Positions 10,518 to 20,511 of a stretch of DNA of 64,000 bases are shown here, one piece after another; the stretch's first letter is position 1, and the number at the start of each line of letters is the position of its first letter. The position numbers and the translations under genes were made by a program. The stretch covers positions 998,501 through 1,062,500 of the forward strand of contig NZ_CP090349.1 of NCBI RefSeq assembly GCF_021398735.1. The letters are read 5' to 3'. This DNA comes from Methylobacterium oryzae. Its GTDB lineage: Bacteria > Pseudomonadota > Alphaproteobacteria > Rhizobiales > Beijerinckiaceae. A model generated the notes under the pieces. The model did no database searches, was not told where the DNA came from, and saw only the letters and a program-made list of their open reading frames with translations.

Positions 10518-10991
10518 ATGGCGCGTCACGAGCCCTGGAGCGCGGAGCGCGCATCCGGGATCATCGCCGAGCACACCCATCTCGAGGGGGCCACACTGCC
10601 GATCCTGCACGCGCTGCAGGAAACCTTCGGCTACGTGGATTCCGGTGCCGTGCCGCTGATCGCGGACGCGCTGAACCTGTCGCGCGCCGAAGTCCACGGC
10701 TGCATCACCTTCTACCACGACTTCCGGGTGCACCCCGCCGGCCGCCACGAGGTGAAGCTGTGCCGGGCGGAGGCCTGTCAGGCCATGGGCTCGGACAAGC
10801 TGCACCGCGAGATCCTGGGCCGCCTCGGCTGCGGCTGGCACGAGACCACCGCCGACGGCAGCGCCACGGTCGAGCCGGTCTACTGCCTCGGCCTCTGCGC
10901 CAACGGCCCCGCCGCGCTGGTGGACGGTGAGCCCGTCGCGCACCTGACCGCCGACGCCCTCGAAGCTGCCCTGACGGAGGTGCGCCAGTGA
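10518..10991 (+). CDS. fdh2C: NAD-dependent formate dehydrogenase gamma subunit
   Basis: A 157-residue NuoE-like [2Fe-2S] protein with thioredoxin fold. Cysteines lie in CRAEAC and CLGLC, the usual four-ligand pattern. It transfers electrons within the cytoplasmic NAD-linked molybdenum formate dehydrogenase (FdsGBA / Fdh2CBA type). The stop overlaps the GTG of the beta-subunit gene by four bases. Gene order C-B-A-D matches the Fdh2 operon of Methylobacterium, in which formate oxidation supplies NADH during C1 growth. Confidence 0.92.
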   Translation: MARHEPWSAERASGIIAEHTHLEGATLPILHALQETFGYVDSGAVPLIADALNLSRAEVHGCITFYHDFRVHPAGRHEVKLCRAEACQAMGSDKLHREILGRLGCGWHETTADGSATVEPVYCLGLCANGPAALVDGEPVAHLTADALEAALTEVRQ

Positions 10992-12547
10992 GCGTCACGC
11001 TCTACGTTCCGCGCGACGCCGTCGCCCTCGGGCTCGGCGCCAACAAGGTTGCCCGCGCCCTCTTCGCCGGCGCCGAGCGCCGCGGCCTGGACGTCACCAT
11101 CGTCCGCACCGGCTCCCGCGGCCTGTTCTGGCTGGAGCCGATGGTCGAGGTCGGCACCCCCGAGGGGCGCGTCGCCTACGGGCCGGTGACGGTCAAGGAC
11201 GTCGATGCCCTGCTGGATGCCGGCCTGACCGCGGGCGGCGACCACGCCCTGCGCCTCGGCGATCCGGAGAAGATCCCCTACCTCGCCCGGCAGCAGCGCC
11301 TGACCTTCCACCGCTGCGGCGTGGTCGACCCGGTCTCCGTGGACGATTACCGGGCCCATGGCGGCTACCGCGGCCTCGAGGCCGCCCTGAAGCTCGATGC
11401 CGAGGGCATCGTGGCGGCGGTGCGCGATTCCGGCCTGCGCGGCCGGGGCGGTGCCGGCTTCCCGGCCGGCATCAAGTGGAACACCGTGATGCTCGCCAAG
11501 GCGGACCAGAAATACGTGGTCTGCAACGCCGACGAGGGCGATTCCGGGACCTTCGCAGACCGGATGATGATGGAGGGCGACCCCTTCAACCTCATCGAGG
11601 GCATGACCATCGCGGGCGTCGCGACCGGCGCCACCCGCGGTTACATCTACCTCCGCTCCGAGTACCCGCAGGCCTTCGCCACCCTGAAGGAGGCGATCGC
11701 CAACGGCGTGACGGCCGGCGTGCTCGGCGACAACATCCTGGGCTCGGGCAAGACCTTCCACCTGGAAGTGCGCCTCGGCGCCGGCGCCTATATCTGCGGC
11801 GAGGAGACCTCGCTTCTGGAGAGCCTGGAGGGCAAGCGCGGCATCGTGCGGGCGAAGCCGCCGATCCCGGCGCTCAAGGGCTTCCTGGGCAAGCCGACGC
11901 TGGTCAACAACGTCATGACCTTCACGGCCGTGCCGTGGATCCTGGAGAACGGGGCCAAGGCCTACGCCGATTACGGCATGGGGCGGTCGCTCGGCACCCT
12001 GCCGATCCAGCTCGCCGGCAACGTCAAGCACGGCGGCCTGATCGAGATGGCCTTCGGCATCACTCTCCGGCAGGTGATCGAGGATTTCGGCGGCGGCACC
12101 CGTTCGGGCCGGCCGGTCCGGGCCGTGCAGGTCGGCGGGCCGCTCGGGGCCTACTTCCCCGACCATCTCCTCGACACGCCCCTCGACTACGAGGCGATGG
12201 CGGCCAAGAAGGGCCTCGTCGGCCACGGCGGCATCGTGGTGTTCGACGACACCGTCGACATGGCCTCCCAGGCTCGCTTCGCCTTCGAGTTCTGCGCCAC
12301 CGAGTCGTGCGGCAAGTGCACCCCCTGCCGCATCGGCGCGACCCGCGGCGTCGAGACCATGGACAAGGTGATCGCCGGCATCCGGCCGGACGCGAATCTC
12401 AAGCTGGTCGAGGACCTCTGCGAGGTCATGACCGACGGGTCGCTCTGCGCCATGGGCGGGCTGACGCCCATGCCGGTGATGAGCGCGATCACCCATTTCC
12501 CCGAGGATTTCAGGCGCGCCGGCGATCTGCCGGCCGCGGCCGAGTGA
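10988..12547 (+). CDS. fdh2B: NAD-dependent formate dehydrogenase beta subunit (FMN/NAD site)
   Basis: A 519-residue protein fusing an N-terminal thioredoxin-like [2Fe-2S]-type domain (about 1-110) to a NuoF-like domain. The NADH/FMN segment is GRGGAGFPAGIKW, with CNADEGDSGTFADR and GAGAYICGEETSLLESLEGK. The C-terminal [4Fe-4S] ligands are in ESCGKCTPCRIG and a later cysteine near SLCAMGG. It reduces NAD+ with electrons from the alpha subunit. GTG start is in a GTGA overlap with the gamma gene. Confidence 0.93.
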   Translation: MSVTLYVPRDAVALGLGANKVARALFAGAERRGLDVTIVRTGSRGLFWLEPMVEVGTPEGRVAYGPVTVKDVDALLDAGLTAGGDHALRLGDPEKIPYLARQQRLTFHRCGVVDPVSVDDYRAHGGYRGLEAALKLDAEGIVAAVRDSGLRGRGGAGFPAGIKWNTVMLAKADQKYVVCNADEGDSGTFADRMMMEGDPFNLIEGMTIAGVATGATRGYIYLRSEYPQAFATLKEAIANGVTAGVLGDNILGSGKTFHLEVRLGAGAYICGEETSLLESLEGKRGIVRAKPPIPALKGFLGKPTLVNNVMTFTAVPWILENGAKAYADYGMGRSLGTLPIQLAGNVKHGGLIEMAFGITLRQVIEDFGGGTRSGRPVRAVQVGGPLGAYFPDHLLDTPLDYEAMAAKKGLVGHGGIVVFDDTVDMASQARFAFEFCATESCGKCTPCRIGATRGVETMDKVIAGIRPDANLKLVEDLCEVMTDGSLCAMGGLTPMPVMSAITHFPEDFRRAGDLPAAAE

Positions 12548-12557
12548 GGAGACGTCG

Positions 12558-15419
12558 ATGGGCCTGATCAAGGAGATCGACTACGGCACGCCGATCCGCG
12601 TCAGCGAGCAGACGGTGACGCTGACGATCGACGGCATGTCGGTGACGGTGCCGGCCGGCACCTCGGTGATGGCGGCGGCGATGCAGGCCGGCACCCAGAT
12701 CCCGAAGCTCTGCGCCACAGACTCGCTGGAGCCGTTCGGCTCCTGCCGCCTCTGTCTCGTGGAGATCGAGGGCCGGCGCGGCACCCCGGCCTCCTGCACG
12801 ACCCCGGCCGAGAACGGCATGGTGGTGCACACGCAGAACGAGAAGCTCGCCAAGCTCCGCAAGGGCGTGATGGAGCTCTACATCTCCGACCACCCCCTCG
12901 ACTGCCTGACCTGCGCGGCGAACGGCGACTGCGAGCTGCAGACCCAGGCGGGCGTCGTCGGCCTGCGCGACGTGCGCTACGGCTACGAGGGCGACAACCA
13001 CGTCCGGCCGAGCTCCGAGAAGTACCTGCCGAAGGACGAGTCGAACCCGTACTTCACCTACGACCCGTCGAAGTGCATCGTCTGCAACCGCTGCGTCCGG
13101 GCGTGCGAAGAGGTGCAGGGCACCTTCGCGCTGACCATCGCGGGCCGCGGCTTCGACAGCCGCGTGGCCGCCGGCCCGACCAATTTCTTCGAGTCCGAGT
13201 GCGTTTCCTGCGGCGCCTGCGTCCAGGCCTGCCCGACCGCGACGCTCCAGGAAAAGTCGATCCACGAGTTCGGCCAGCCCGAGCACGCGGAGGTCACGAC
13301 CTGCGCGTATTGCGGCGTCGGCTGCTCGTTCAAGGCCGAGATGCAGGGCGAGCGCGTCGTCCGCATGGTCCCCTACAAGGGCGGCAAGGCCAACGAGGGC
13401 CATAGCTGCGTGAAGGGCCGCTTCGCCTACGGCTACGCCACCCACAAGGACCGCATCACCAAGCCGATGATCCGCGAGAAGATCACGGATCCGTGGCGCG
13501 AAGTGTCCTGGGAGGAAGCGATCGACCGGGCGGCGAGCGAGTTCAAGCGCATCCAGGCGAAATACGGAAAAGATTCGGTCGGCGGCATCACCTCGTCGCG
13601 CTGCACCAACGAGGAAGCTTACCTCGTCCAGAAGCTGGTGCGCGCCGCCTTCGGCAACAACAACGTCGATACCTGCGCCCGCGTCTGCCACTCGCCGACC
13701 GGCTACGGCCTGATGTCGACGCTCGGCACCTCGGCCGGCACCCAGGACTTCAAGTCGGTCGAGAAGTCCGACGTGATCTTGGTGATCGGCGCCAACCCGA
13801 CCGACGGCCACCCGGTCTTCGGCTCGCGCATGAAGAAGCGGCTGCGCGAGGGCGCCAAGCTGATCGTCGCCGATCCGCGCAAGATCGACCTCGTGAAGTC
13901 GCCCCACATCAAGGCGGACTTCCACCTGCCGCTGAAGCCCGGCTCCAACGTCGCCTTCATCAACTCGCTGGCGCACGTGATCGTCACCGAGGGGCTGATC
14001 GACGAGGCCTATGTCCGCGAGCGCTGCGACCTCGCCGAGTTCGAGTCCTGGGCCCGGTTCATCGCCGACGAGCGCCACTCCCCGGAGAACCAGCAGTCCT
14101 TCACCGGCCTCGACCCCGAGCAGGTCCGCGGGGCGGCCCGGCTCTACGCCAAGGGCGGCGCGGCCGGCATCTACTACGGGCTGGGCGTCACCGAGCACAG
14201 CCAGGGCTCGACGATGGTCATGGGCATGGCCAACATCGCCATGGCCACCGGCAACATCGGCAAGCTCGGCGCCGGCGTGAACCCGCTGCGCGGCCAGAAC
14301 AACGTGCAGGGCTCCTGCGACATGGGCTCGTTCCCGCACGAGCTGACGGGCTACCGCCACGTCTCGGACGACGCCACCCGCGAGAGCTTCGAGGCCCTCT
14401 GGGGCGCCAAGCTCGACAACGCGCCGGGCCTGCGCATCACCAACATGCTGGACGAGGCCGTCGAAGGCACGTTCAAGGGCATGTACATCCAGGGTGAGGA
14501 CATCGCCCAGTCGGATCCCGACACGCACCACGTGACCTCGGGCCTGATGGCGATGGAGTGCATCGTCGTCCAGGACCTGTTCCTGAACGAGACCGCCAAG
14601 TACGCCCACGTCTTCCTGCCGGGCGCCTCGTTCCTCGAGAAGGACGGGACCTTCACCAACGCCGAGCGCCGCATCTCGCGGGTCCGCAAGGTCATGGCCC
14701 CGATGGGCGGCTACGGCGACTGGGAGGGCACGGTGCTGCTCTCCAACGCGCTGGGCTACCCCATGAACTACAATCACCCGTCCGAGATCATGGACGAGAT
14801 CGCCTCGCTCACCCCGAGCTTCACCGGCGTGTCCTACGCCAAGCTCGACGAGCTCGGCTCGGTGCAGTGGCCCTGCAACGAGAAGGCGCCGCTCGGCACG
14901 CCGATGATGCACGTGGACCGGTTCGTCCGCGGCAAGGGCCGGTTCATGATCACCGAGTTCGTGGCCACCGAGGAGCGGACGGGGGCGAAGTTCCCGCTGA
15001 TCCTGACCACGGGCCGGATCCTGTCCCAGTACAATGTCGGCGCGCAGACCCGGCGCACCGAGAACTCGCGCTGGCACGAGGAGGACGTGCTGGAGATCCA
15101 CCCGTTCGACGCGGAGCTGCGCGGCATCGTCGACGGCGACCTCGTCGCCCTGGAGAGCCGCTCGGGCGACATCGCGCTGAAGGCCAAGATCTCGGAGCGG
15201 ATGCAGCCCGGCGTGGTCTACACGACCTTCCACCACGCCAAGACCGGCGCCAACGTCATCACCACCGACTACTCGGACTGGGCGACCAACTGCCCCGAGT
15301 ACAAGGTGACGGCGGTGCAGGTCCGGCGGACCAATCGGCCCTCCGACTGGCAGGCGAAGTTCTACGAGGAGGACTTCTCCCTGACCCGGATCGCTCAGAC
15401 CCTCGACGCGGCAGAGTAA
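12558..15419 (+). CDS. fdh2A: NAD-dependent formate dehydrogenase alpha (catalytic, molybdenum) subunit
   Basis: A 953-residue catalytic subunit. An N-terminal [2Fe-2S] ferredoxin domain (KLCATDS, CRLC) is followed by a His-Cys cluster motif (HPLDCLTCAANGDC), two [4Fe-4S] motifs (CIVCNRCVRAC and CVSCGACVQAC) and the proximal cluster CAYCGVGC. The molybdopterin domain carries catalytic cysteine in RVCHSPTGYG, so the enzyme uses cysteine rather than selenocysteine, and ends with a molydopterin-dinucleotide-binding domain. It oxidises formate to CO2 in the cytoplasm. The gene starts ten bases after fdh2B. Confidence 0.95.
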   Translation: MGLIKEIDYGTPIRVSEQTVTLTIDGMSVTVPAGTSVMAAAMQAGTQIPKLCATDSLEPFGSCRLCLVEIEGRRGTPASCTTPAENGMVVHTQNEKLAKLRKGVMELYISDHPLDCLTCAANGDCELQTQAGVVGLRDVRYGYEGDNHVRPSSEKYLPKDESNPYFTYDPSKCIVCNRCVRACEEVQGTFALTIAGRGFDSRVAAGPTNFFESECVSCGACVQACPTATLQEKSIHEFGQPEHAEVTTCAYCGVGCSFKAEMQGERVVRMVPYKGGKANEGHSCVKGRFAYGYATHKDRITKPMIREKITDPWREVSWEEAIDRAASEFKRIQAKYGKDSVGGITSSRCTNEEAYLVQKLVRAAFGNNNVDTCARVCHSPTGYGLMSTLGTSAGTQDFKSVEKSDVILVIGANPTDGHPVFGSRMKKRLREGAKLIVADPRKIDLVKSPHIKADFHLPLKPGSNVAFINSLAHVIVTEGLIDEAYVRERCDLAEFESWARFIADERHSPENQQSFTGLDPEQVRGAARLYAKGGAAGIYYGLGVTEHSQGSTMVMGMANIAMATGNIGKLGAGVNPLRGQNNVQGSCDMGSFPHELTGYRHVSDDATRESFEALWGAKLDNAPGLRITNMLDEAVEGTFKGMYIQGEDIAQSDPDTHHVTSGLMAMECIVVQDLFLNETAKYAHVFLPGASFLEKDGTFTNAERRISRVRKVMAPMGGYGDWEGTVLLSNALGYPMNYNHPSEIMDEIASLTPSFTGVSYAKLDELGSVQWPCNEKAPLGTPMMHVDRFVRGKGRFMITEFVATEERTGAKFPLILTTGRILSQYNVGAQTRRTENSRWHEEDVLEIHPFDAELRGIVDGDLVALESRSGDIALKAKISERMQPGVVYTTFHHAKTGANVITTDYSDWATNCPEYKVTAVQVRRTNRPSDWQAKFYEEDFSLTRIAQTLDAAE

Positions 15420-15428
15420 GAGTTTCCG

Positions 15429-15722
15429 ATGAGCGCCGTGACGCAGGCGGACAAGCTCGTCCGCATGGCCAACCAGATCGCCACCTTCTTCCGGTCCTAC
15501 CCGGAGGAGGAGGCGGTCGCCGGGATCCAGAAGCACATCAAGGCGTTCTGGACGCCCAAGATGATCGCGCATCTCGAGGCCGCCCTGCCGGAGCAGGGCG
15601 ACCGGGTCGACGGCTACGTGCGGCGGGCGCTGCAGGGCGAGGAACCGGCGGCCGACAGCCCGGTGCGACCCGCGACCCGGGATCCGCAACTCGCGGGCGC
15701 GGGCGCCAGCGACGCGGGCTGA
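15429..15722 (+). CDS. fdh2D: Formate dehydrogenase delta subunit
   Basis: A 97-residue FdsD-like protein (LVRMANQIATFFRSYPEEEAVAGIQKHIKAFW). In relatives it is required for a fully active molybdenum formate dehydrogenase, although it is not itself an iron-sulfur protein. It is last in the operon, nine bases after fdh2A and followed by a strong hairpin. The C-terminal 25 residues are disordered and variable. Confidence 0.88.
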   Translation: MSAVTQADKLVRMANQIATFFRSYPEEEAVAGIQKHIKAFWTPKMIAHLEAALPEQGDRVDGYVRRALQGEEPAADSPVRPATRDPQLAGAGASDAG

Positions 15723-15780
15723 GCCGCCCGAGGCCGGGCGGGACCCACAGCCCGCGCCACGCCTGGCCGGCACGCAGTCA

Positions 15781-15823
15781 CGCGAAGCACCCCTGTCCCG
15801 ACTGGGAGCGGGGGTGCTTCGCG
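15781..15823 (+). terminator. Terminator-like hairpin after fdh2D
   Basis: A perfect 13-bp stem, CGCGAAGCACCCC at 15781-15793 with its complement at 15811-15823, and a smaller CCC/GGG pairing within the loop. There is only a weak T-rich tail (TTCGATGCGGTTT), so it may be factor-assisted. Confidence 0.65.
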
Positions 15824-15853
15824 TTCGATGCGGTTTCCGGGTCACCGACCGGT

Positions 15854-15952
15854 TCCGCCGTCCTCGCGAGCGGAGCGAAGCAATCCAGCAGCGCCCCGCT
15901 CTGCACGATGGCGCGACCCTGGGTCACTTCGCTGCGCTCGTGACGACGGAGC
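15854..15952. repeat. Degenerate copy 2 of the interspersed inverted repeat
   Basis: The left arm (15854-15888) contains GAGCGGAGCGAAGCAATCCA exactly as in the copy at 10148-10245. The right arm (15919-15952) is the same sequence reversed but with several substitutions. It lies between the formate dehydrogenase operon and the convergent CoA-transferase genes. The rest of 15723-16083 holds only the terminator hairpin. Confidence 0.7.
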
Positions 15953-16083
15953 GCGCCGTCTGAACCGGAAACCGCCTGAGTCGATGTGGAAAGGCGGTGA
16001 GCGGCGGCACCGCGGGACAGTCGGGTGCCCGGCCGTCTCCCGCCCGGCGGACCCGGCGACGCCGGCCGCCGGGCCCCGAGACG

Positions 16084-16746
<663 letters not shown>

Positions 16747-16770
16747 CGTTCTCGCTCCCTTCCCGTCCGA

Positions 16771-17511
16771 TCAGTGCGTGCCGCCGCCGGCCGCCGCGGC
16801 CGGGGTGCTGTCGCCGCGCTTGCGCGTGGTGCGCTGCTCGATGCGCTTGTCGCGCTGCCCGACGTCGATGATGCGCTTCACGAAGATGCCGGGCGTGTGG
16901 ATCGTGTCCGGATCGATCTCGCCCGGCTTCACGAGGTGCTCGACCTGCGCCACGGTCATCTTGGCGGCGGTGGCCATCATCGGGTTGAAGTTGCGCGCGG
17001 TCATCCGGTAGCGCAGGTTCCCCTCGGTGTCGCCCGTGTGGGCGTGGACCAGGGCGAGGTCGGCGAACAGGCCGCGCTCCATGACGTATTGCTCGCCGTC
17101 GAACTCGCGGACTTCCTTGCCCTCGGCGACCTTGGTGCCGACGCCGGTCTTGGTGAAGAAGGCCGGAATGCCGGCGCCGCCGGCGCGGATCCGCTCGGCC
17201 AGCGTGCCCTGCGGGTTGAACTCGATCTCCAGCTCACCGCCGAGGTACTGCCGGGCGAACTCCTTGTTCTCGCCCACGTAGGACGAGATCATCTTGGCGA
17301 CCTGGCGGGTGTCCAGGAGCTTGCCGAGACCGACCCCGTCGATGCCGGCATTGTTCGACACGACGGTGAGGCCCTTGACGCCGGAGAGGCGCACCGCCTC
17401 GATCAGCTCGTCGGGGATGCCGCAGAGGCCGAAGCCGCCGCACATCACCATCATGTCGTCGCGCAGGAGGCCGGCCAGGGCCGCGGCGGCATCCGTGTAG
17501 ACCTTCTTCAT
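16771..17511 (-). CDS. 3-oxoacid CoA-transferase subunit A
   Basis: A 246-residue A subunit starting MKKVYTDAAAAL, with the CoA-binding motif GGFGLCGIPDELI and the conserved SNNAGIDGVGLGKLL. The C-terminal 25 residues (Arg/Gly/Ala-rich) extend beyond the usual end. ATG at 17511 is chosen because it matches the family start, although the frame stays open upstream. It is first gene of a two-gene leftward operon with subunit B. Confidence 0.9.
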   Translation of the reverse strand: MKKVYTDAAAALAGLLRDDMMVMCGGFGLCGIPDELIEAVRLSGVKGLTVVSNNAGIDGVGLGKLLDTRQVAKMISSYVGENKEFARQYLGGELEIEFNPQGTLAERIRAGGAGIPAFFTKTGVGTKVAEGKEVREFDGEQYVMERGLFADLALVHAHTGDTEGNLRYRMTARNFNPMMATAAKMTVAQVEHLVKPGEIDPDTIHTPGIFVKRIIDVGQRDKRIEQRTTRKRGDSTPAAAAGGGTH

Positions 17512-17815
17512 CGAACCGTCCTTTTCCCGCCGGACCCGACCGGCCGAAACCTCGGGACGCGCGTGTCCTCGCGCCTGCTCTTCCCGATTCCGCGCGCGAA
17601 ATCCAGTGGTGCACCGCACCGGCCGGCGCGGTCCCGGGCGATCCGTAACCGGCACTGCGCTGGGGAGGGCAGGGCGGCCCTGCGCGGGCGCGGCAGACAA
17701 AACCGGCCGGGGACGCTAAGTTGCCCACTCGACGTGCAGACCCTGCCGGGCCGTGGCAGCCCGAGGGGCCGGCGCGGCGCCCGGCTTCCGGCCACAGCCG
17801 CCGCCCTCTCGGAGC
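17512..17815. other. Intergenic region between divergent CoA-transferase and AsmA-like genes
   Basis: 304 bases containing the promoters for both directions. No gene, repeat or recognisable operator was seen. Confidence 0.4.
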
Positions 17816-19651
17816 ATGATGTCGCTGCGCCGCCCGATCTTCATCCTCGCTCTCGGGAGCCTGATCGCGGCCGGCCTCGGCCTGCGCGACTGGCCCCTGG
17901 AGGATGGCCGGGCCACGGCCTTCGCCCGCCGCGCCTTCGACGCCTACGGACTCGGGCTGACGCTGCAGGGGCCCGCGCGCCTCGCGGTGCTGCCCTGGCC
18001 GCGCCTGACCCTCGACCGCGTCCGGCTCGCTGCCGGTTCCGACGGCCCGGTCCTGGCGGATGAGGGCCGTCTGACCATCGATCTCGACCCGCTGAGCCTC
18101 CTCGGCGGCCGCGCCGCGGTGAGCGGCCTCCGCCTGGAGGGCGCGCGGCTGTCGGACGACCCCGCCGGCTGGGCCGCCCCCCTCGCGCGCCTCGCCGAGC
18201 AGGCCCGATCCGGCGAGACGGCCCGGCCGCGCCGGATCGTCGTGCGCGACGCGCGCCTCGCCGCCGGCGACACGGCCCGGGACATCGACCTCGACATCGC
18301 GTGGCCGCTCTGGGGCAAGGCCGCCGAGGGCCGCGCCAGCCTCATCTGGCGCGGCGTGCCGACCCGGATCGCCCTCAGCCACCTGCGTCCGGCCGAGATG
18401 GCCCAGCGCCGCGGGAGCCCGTTCACCGCGGAGATCACGTGGCCGGACGGCCGCCTCGCGGCGGACGGAACGGTGGCGCCGCCGGCGGAGGGGAGCGCGC
18501 TGCCCGTCATGTCCGGGCAGGTCCGGTTCGAGACGCGATCCCTGCCGGAGAGCTTGGCCTGGATCGGCCGCGATATGCCGCTGGCGCCGCTCGCCGGCGC
18601 CTTCTCGGTCGACGGCCGGTTCGAGACGGGCGAGCGGTCCGTCTCGTGGCCGAGCCTGCGCATCGGCCTGGGTCAGAACGTGCTCGAGGGGGCCGGCGCC
18701 GTCGCGTTCGGGCCCGGCAAGGCGCCGCGCCTCTCGGTGCAGGCGACCCTGGCGGCCGAGACGCTCGATCTCACGCCTCTCGTCGCGGATCTGTCGCGGC
18801 TCCTCGACCCCGCGCCCGCGTCGATCGCCCTGGCGCCCTTCACGCGCGGCGACCTCGACCTTCGCCTGTCGGCGGCCGAGGGGCGCGCCGGCGCCGTCCG
18901 GGTGCAGGATCTGGCGGCGAGTGTCCTGGTGCGGGAGGCCGCCCTGGAGGTCGCGGTGAACCGGGCCCGGATCCAGGACGGCACGTTCAAGGGGCGCGTC
19001 AATCTGACGAGCGGGTCCGATCCGGCCGCGACCGAACTGCGCACGCAGGGAAGCCTCGACCGCGTCGACCTCGGCGCGCTGCTCGGCGAGATCGGCGCGG
19101 CCCGCTGGGTGGTGGGGCCCGTGCAGGGGCATTTCGCCCTCGAATCCAGGGCCCGGGACACGGTCGGATTGCTGGCGCACCTGAATGGCCGGGCCACGCT
19201 CGCCATGGACGGTGGTGCCATCGCGGGCCTCGACCTCGCCGACGTCATCCACCGCAACGGCGCGGTGGCGTCCGGCGCCCTGGCGCGCCGCAATGGCCGG
19301 ACGGCCTTCGAACGGGCCGTGGTGACGCTGCGCTTCGCCGACGGCGTGGGCGAGATCGCCGAGTCGGGTCTCCTGGGGCCGAGCGTCGGGGCGACCCTGC
19401 ACGGCCAAGTCTCGCTGCCGGAGCGTCGGCTTGATGCCAAGGGCGACCTCGTCCTGCGTCCGCCCGGCGATTCCTCCCGCGGGATCCTGTTCGCGGTGAC
19501 GGGCCCCTGGAGCGCCCTGACGGCTCAGACGGTCGCGCACAGCGAGATCCCCGACCCGGTCGGCCGGTACGGGGGCGCGATGCTCCCCGACCCGCTCAAA
19601 CTGCCCGCCACGCTCGGCCTGCCCGGCAACGCCCGCGCGTACGCGCCGTGA
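17816..19651 (+). CDS. AsmA-family envelope protein
   Basis: About 611 residues with an N-terminal membrane anchor (residues 6-22) and a long periplasmic part of repeated beta segments (ARLAVLPWPRLTLDRVRL, GQVRFETRSL, LNGRATLAMDGGAIAGLDLADV). The last motif is the conserved AsmA C-terminal pattern. AsmA-like proteins are bridge-like lipid-transfer or envelope-assembly proteins. Two adjacent ATG codons (17816 and 17819) follow GGAG; spacing favours the second slightly. It stands alone in its orientation, before a DUF1499 gene. Confidence 0.82.
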   Translation: MMSLRRPIFILALGSLIAAGLGLRDWPLEDGRATAFARRAFDAYGLGLTLQGPARLAVLPWPRLTLDRVRLAAGSDGPVLADEGRLTIDLDPLSLLGGRAAVSGLRLEGARLSDDPAGWAAPLARLAEQARSGETARPRRIVVRDARLAAGDTARDIDLDIAWPLWGKAAEGRASLIWRGVPTRIALSHLRPAEMAQRRGSPFTAEITWPDGRLAADGTVAPPAEGSALPVMSGQVRFETRSLPESLAWIGRDMPLAPLAGAFSVDGRFETGERSVSWPSLRIGLGQNVLEGAGAVAFGPGKAPRLSVQATLAAETLDLTPLVADLSRLLDPAPASIALAPFTRGDLDLRLSAAEGRAGAVRVQDLAASVLVREAALEVAVNRARIQDGTFKGRVNLTSGSDPAATELRTQGSLDRVDLGALLGEIGAARWVVGPVQGHFALESRARDTVGLLAHLNGRATLAMDGGAIAGLDLADVIHRNGAVASGALARRNGRTAFERAVVTLRFADGVGEIAESGLLGPSVGATLHGQVSLPERRLDAKGDLVLRPPGDSSRGILFAVTGPWSALTAQTVAHSEIPDPVGRYGGAMLPDPLKLPATLGLPGNARAYAP

Positions 19652-19709
19652 CCGCGGCGCCATGGCGCCGGCTCCGGCCAAGCTCTAAGATCGGGCCTCG
19701 AACGCCTTC

Positions 19710-20498
19710 ATGATCCCCATGCGCCGCCTGCTCATCGAGGAACCCGTGACCCGTGCGGGGCCGCTGGCCCGGCGGCTCGCCGTGTTCTCCGTCATCGCCA
19801 CCGGGATCGCGCTGGTCCTCGTCCGGGATCCGCGCTCCGACACGGACGCCGCCCTCGTGGCTCTCGTGGCCGGGCTCGGCGTCGCGCTGCTGGCGGCCGC
19901 GGCCGCGATCTTCGCCTTCGTGCGGGTCTGGCGCGATGGCGCCCGCGGTCTCGGGGCCGCCCTCGCCGGATTGATCCTGGCGCTGGCGGTTCTCGGCTAC
20001 CCCGCCTTCCTGGGCCTGCGCGGCCTGCGTCTTCCCGCCCTGTCGGACATCACCACCGACATCGACAATCCGCCGGCCTTCTCGCGCTCGCGGGCGGCCT
20101 TCGCGGCCCGCGGCGGACGCTACCCGGCGGACCCGAGCGCGGCTGCGCGCGAGAGCCAGCGCGGCGCCTACCCGCAGATCGCGCCGCTGACCCTCGATAT
20201 CGGCGCCGACGAGGCCTTCGAACTCGCCCGGCAGGCTGCCCTGAAGCGGCACTGGCAGATCGTCGAGGCGATCCGGCCGGGCGGCCGGACCGGCAACGGC
20301 CGGATCGAGGCCGTGGCGCGGGGGCTGATCCTCAACCTGCCGGACGATGTCACCGTGCGCATCCGCCCCCGCGCCGACGGGGCGCGGATCGACGTGCGCT
20401 CGGCCTCGCGGCTCGGCGGCCGCGATTTCGGCAGCAATGCCGACCGGATCCGGGCCTATCTCGACGACGTCGCCAACCTCGCCCTCGCGGTGAAGTGA
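19710..20498 (+). CDS. DUF1499 membrane protein
   Basis: A 262-residue protein with hydrophobic helices at about residues 22-40, 47-70 and 78-95, and a C-terminal DUF1499 domain (FSRSRAAFAARGG, then RIEAVARGLILNLPDDVTVRIRP, SRLGGRDFGSNADRIRAYL). Function of the domain is unknown. ATG at 19719 is an alternative start three codons on; neither has a clear ribosome-binding site. Confidence 0.8.
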   Translation: MIPMRRLLIEEPVTRAGPLARRLAVFSVIATGIALVLVRDPRSDTDAALVALVAGLGVALLAAAAAIFAFVRVWRDGARGLGAALAGLILALAVLGYPAFLGLRGLRLPALSDITTDIDNPPAFSRSRAAFAARGGRYPADPSAAARESQRGAYPQIAPLTLDIGADEAFELARQAALKRHWQIVEAIRPGGRTGNGRIEAVARGLILNLPDDVTVRIRPRADGARIDVRSASRLGGRDFGSNADRIRAYLDDVANLALAVK

Positions 20499-20511
20499 GC
20501 CGCCGCGCCTC

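Noticed and set aside
12510..15845. Very long minus-strand open frame opposite the formate dehydrogenase genes
   Set aside because: High-GC shadow frame of fdh2A with no domain pattern and Arg/His-rich low-complexity composition.
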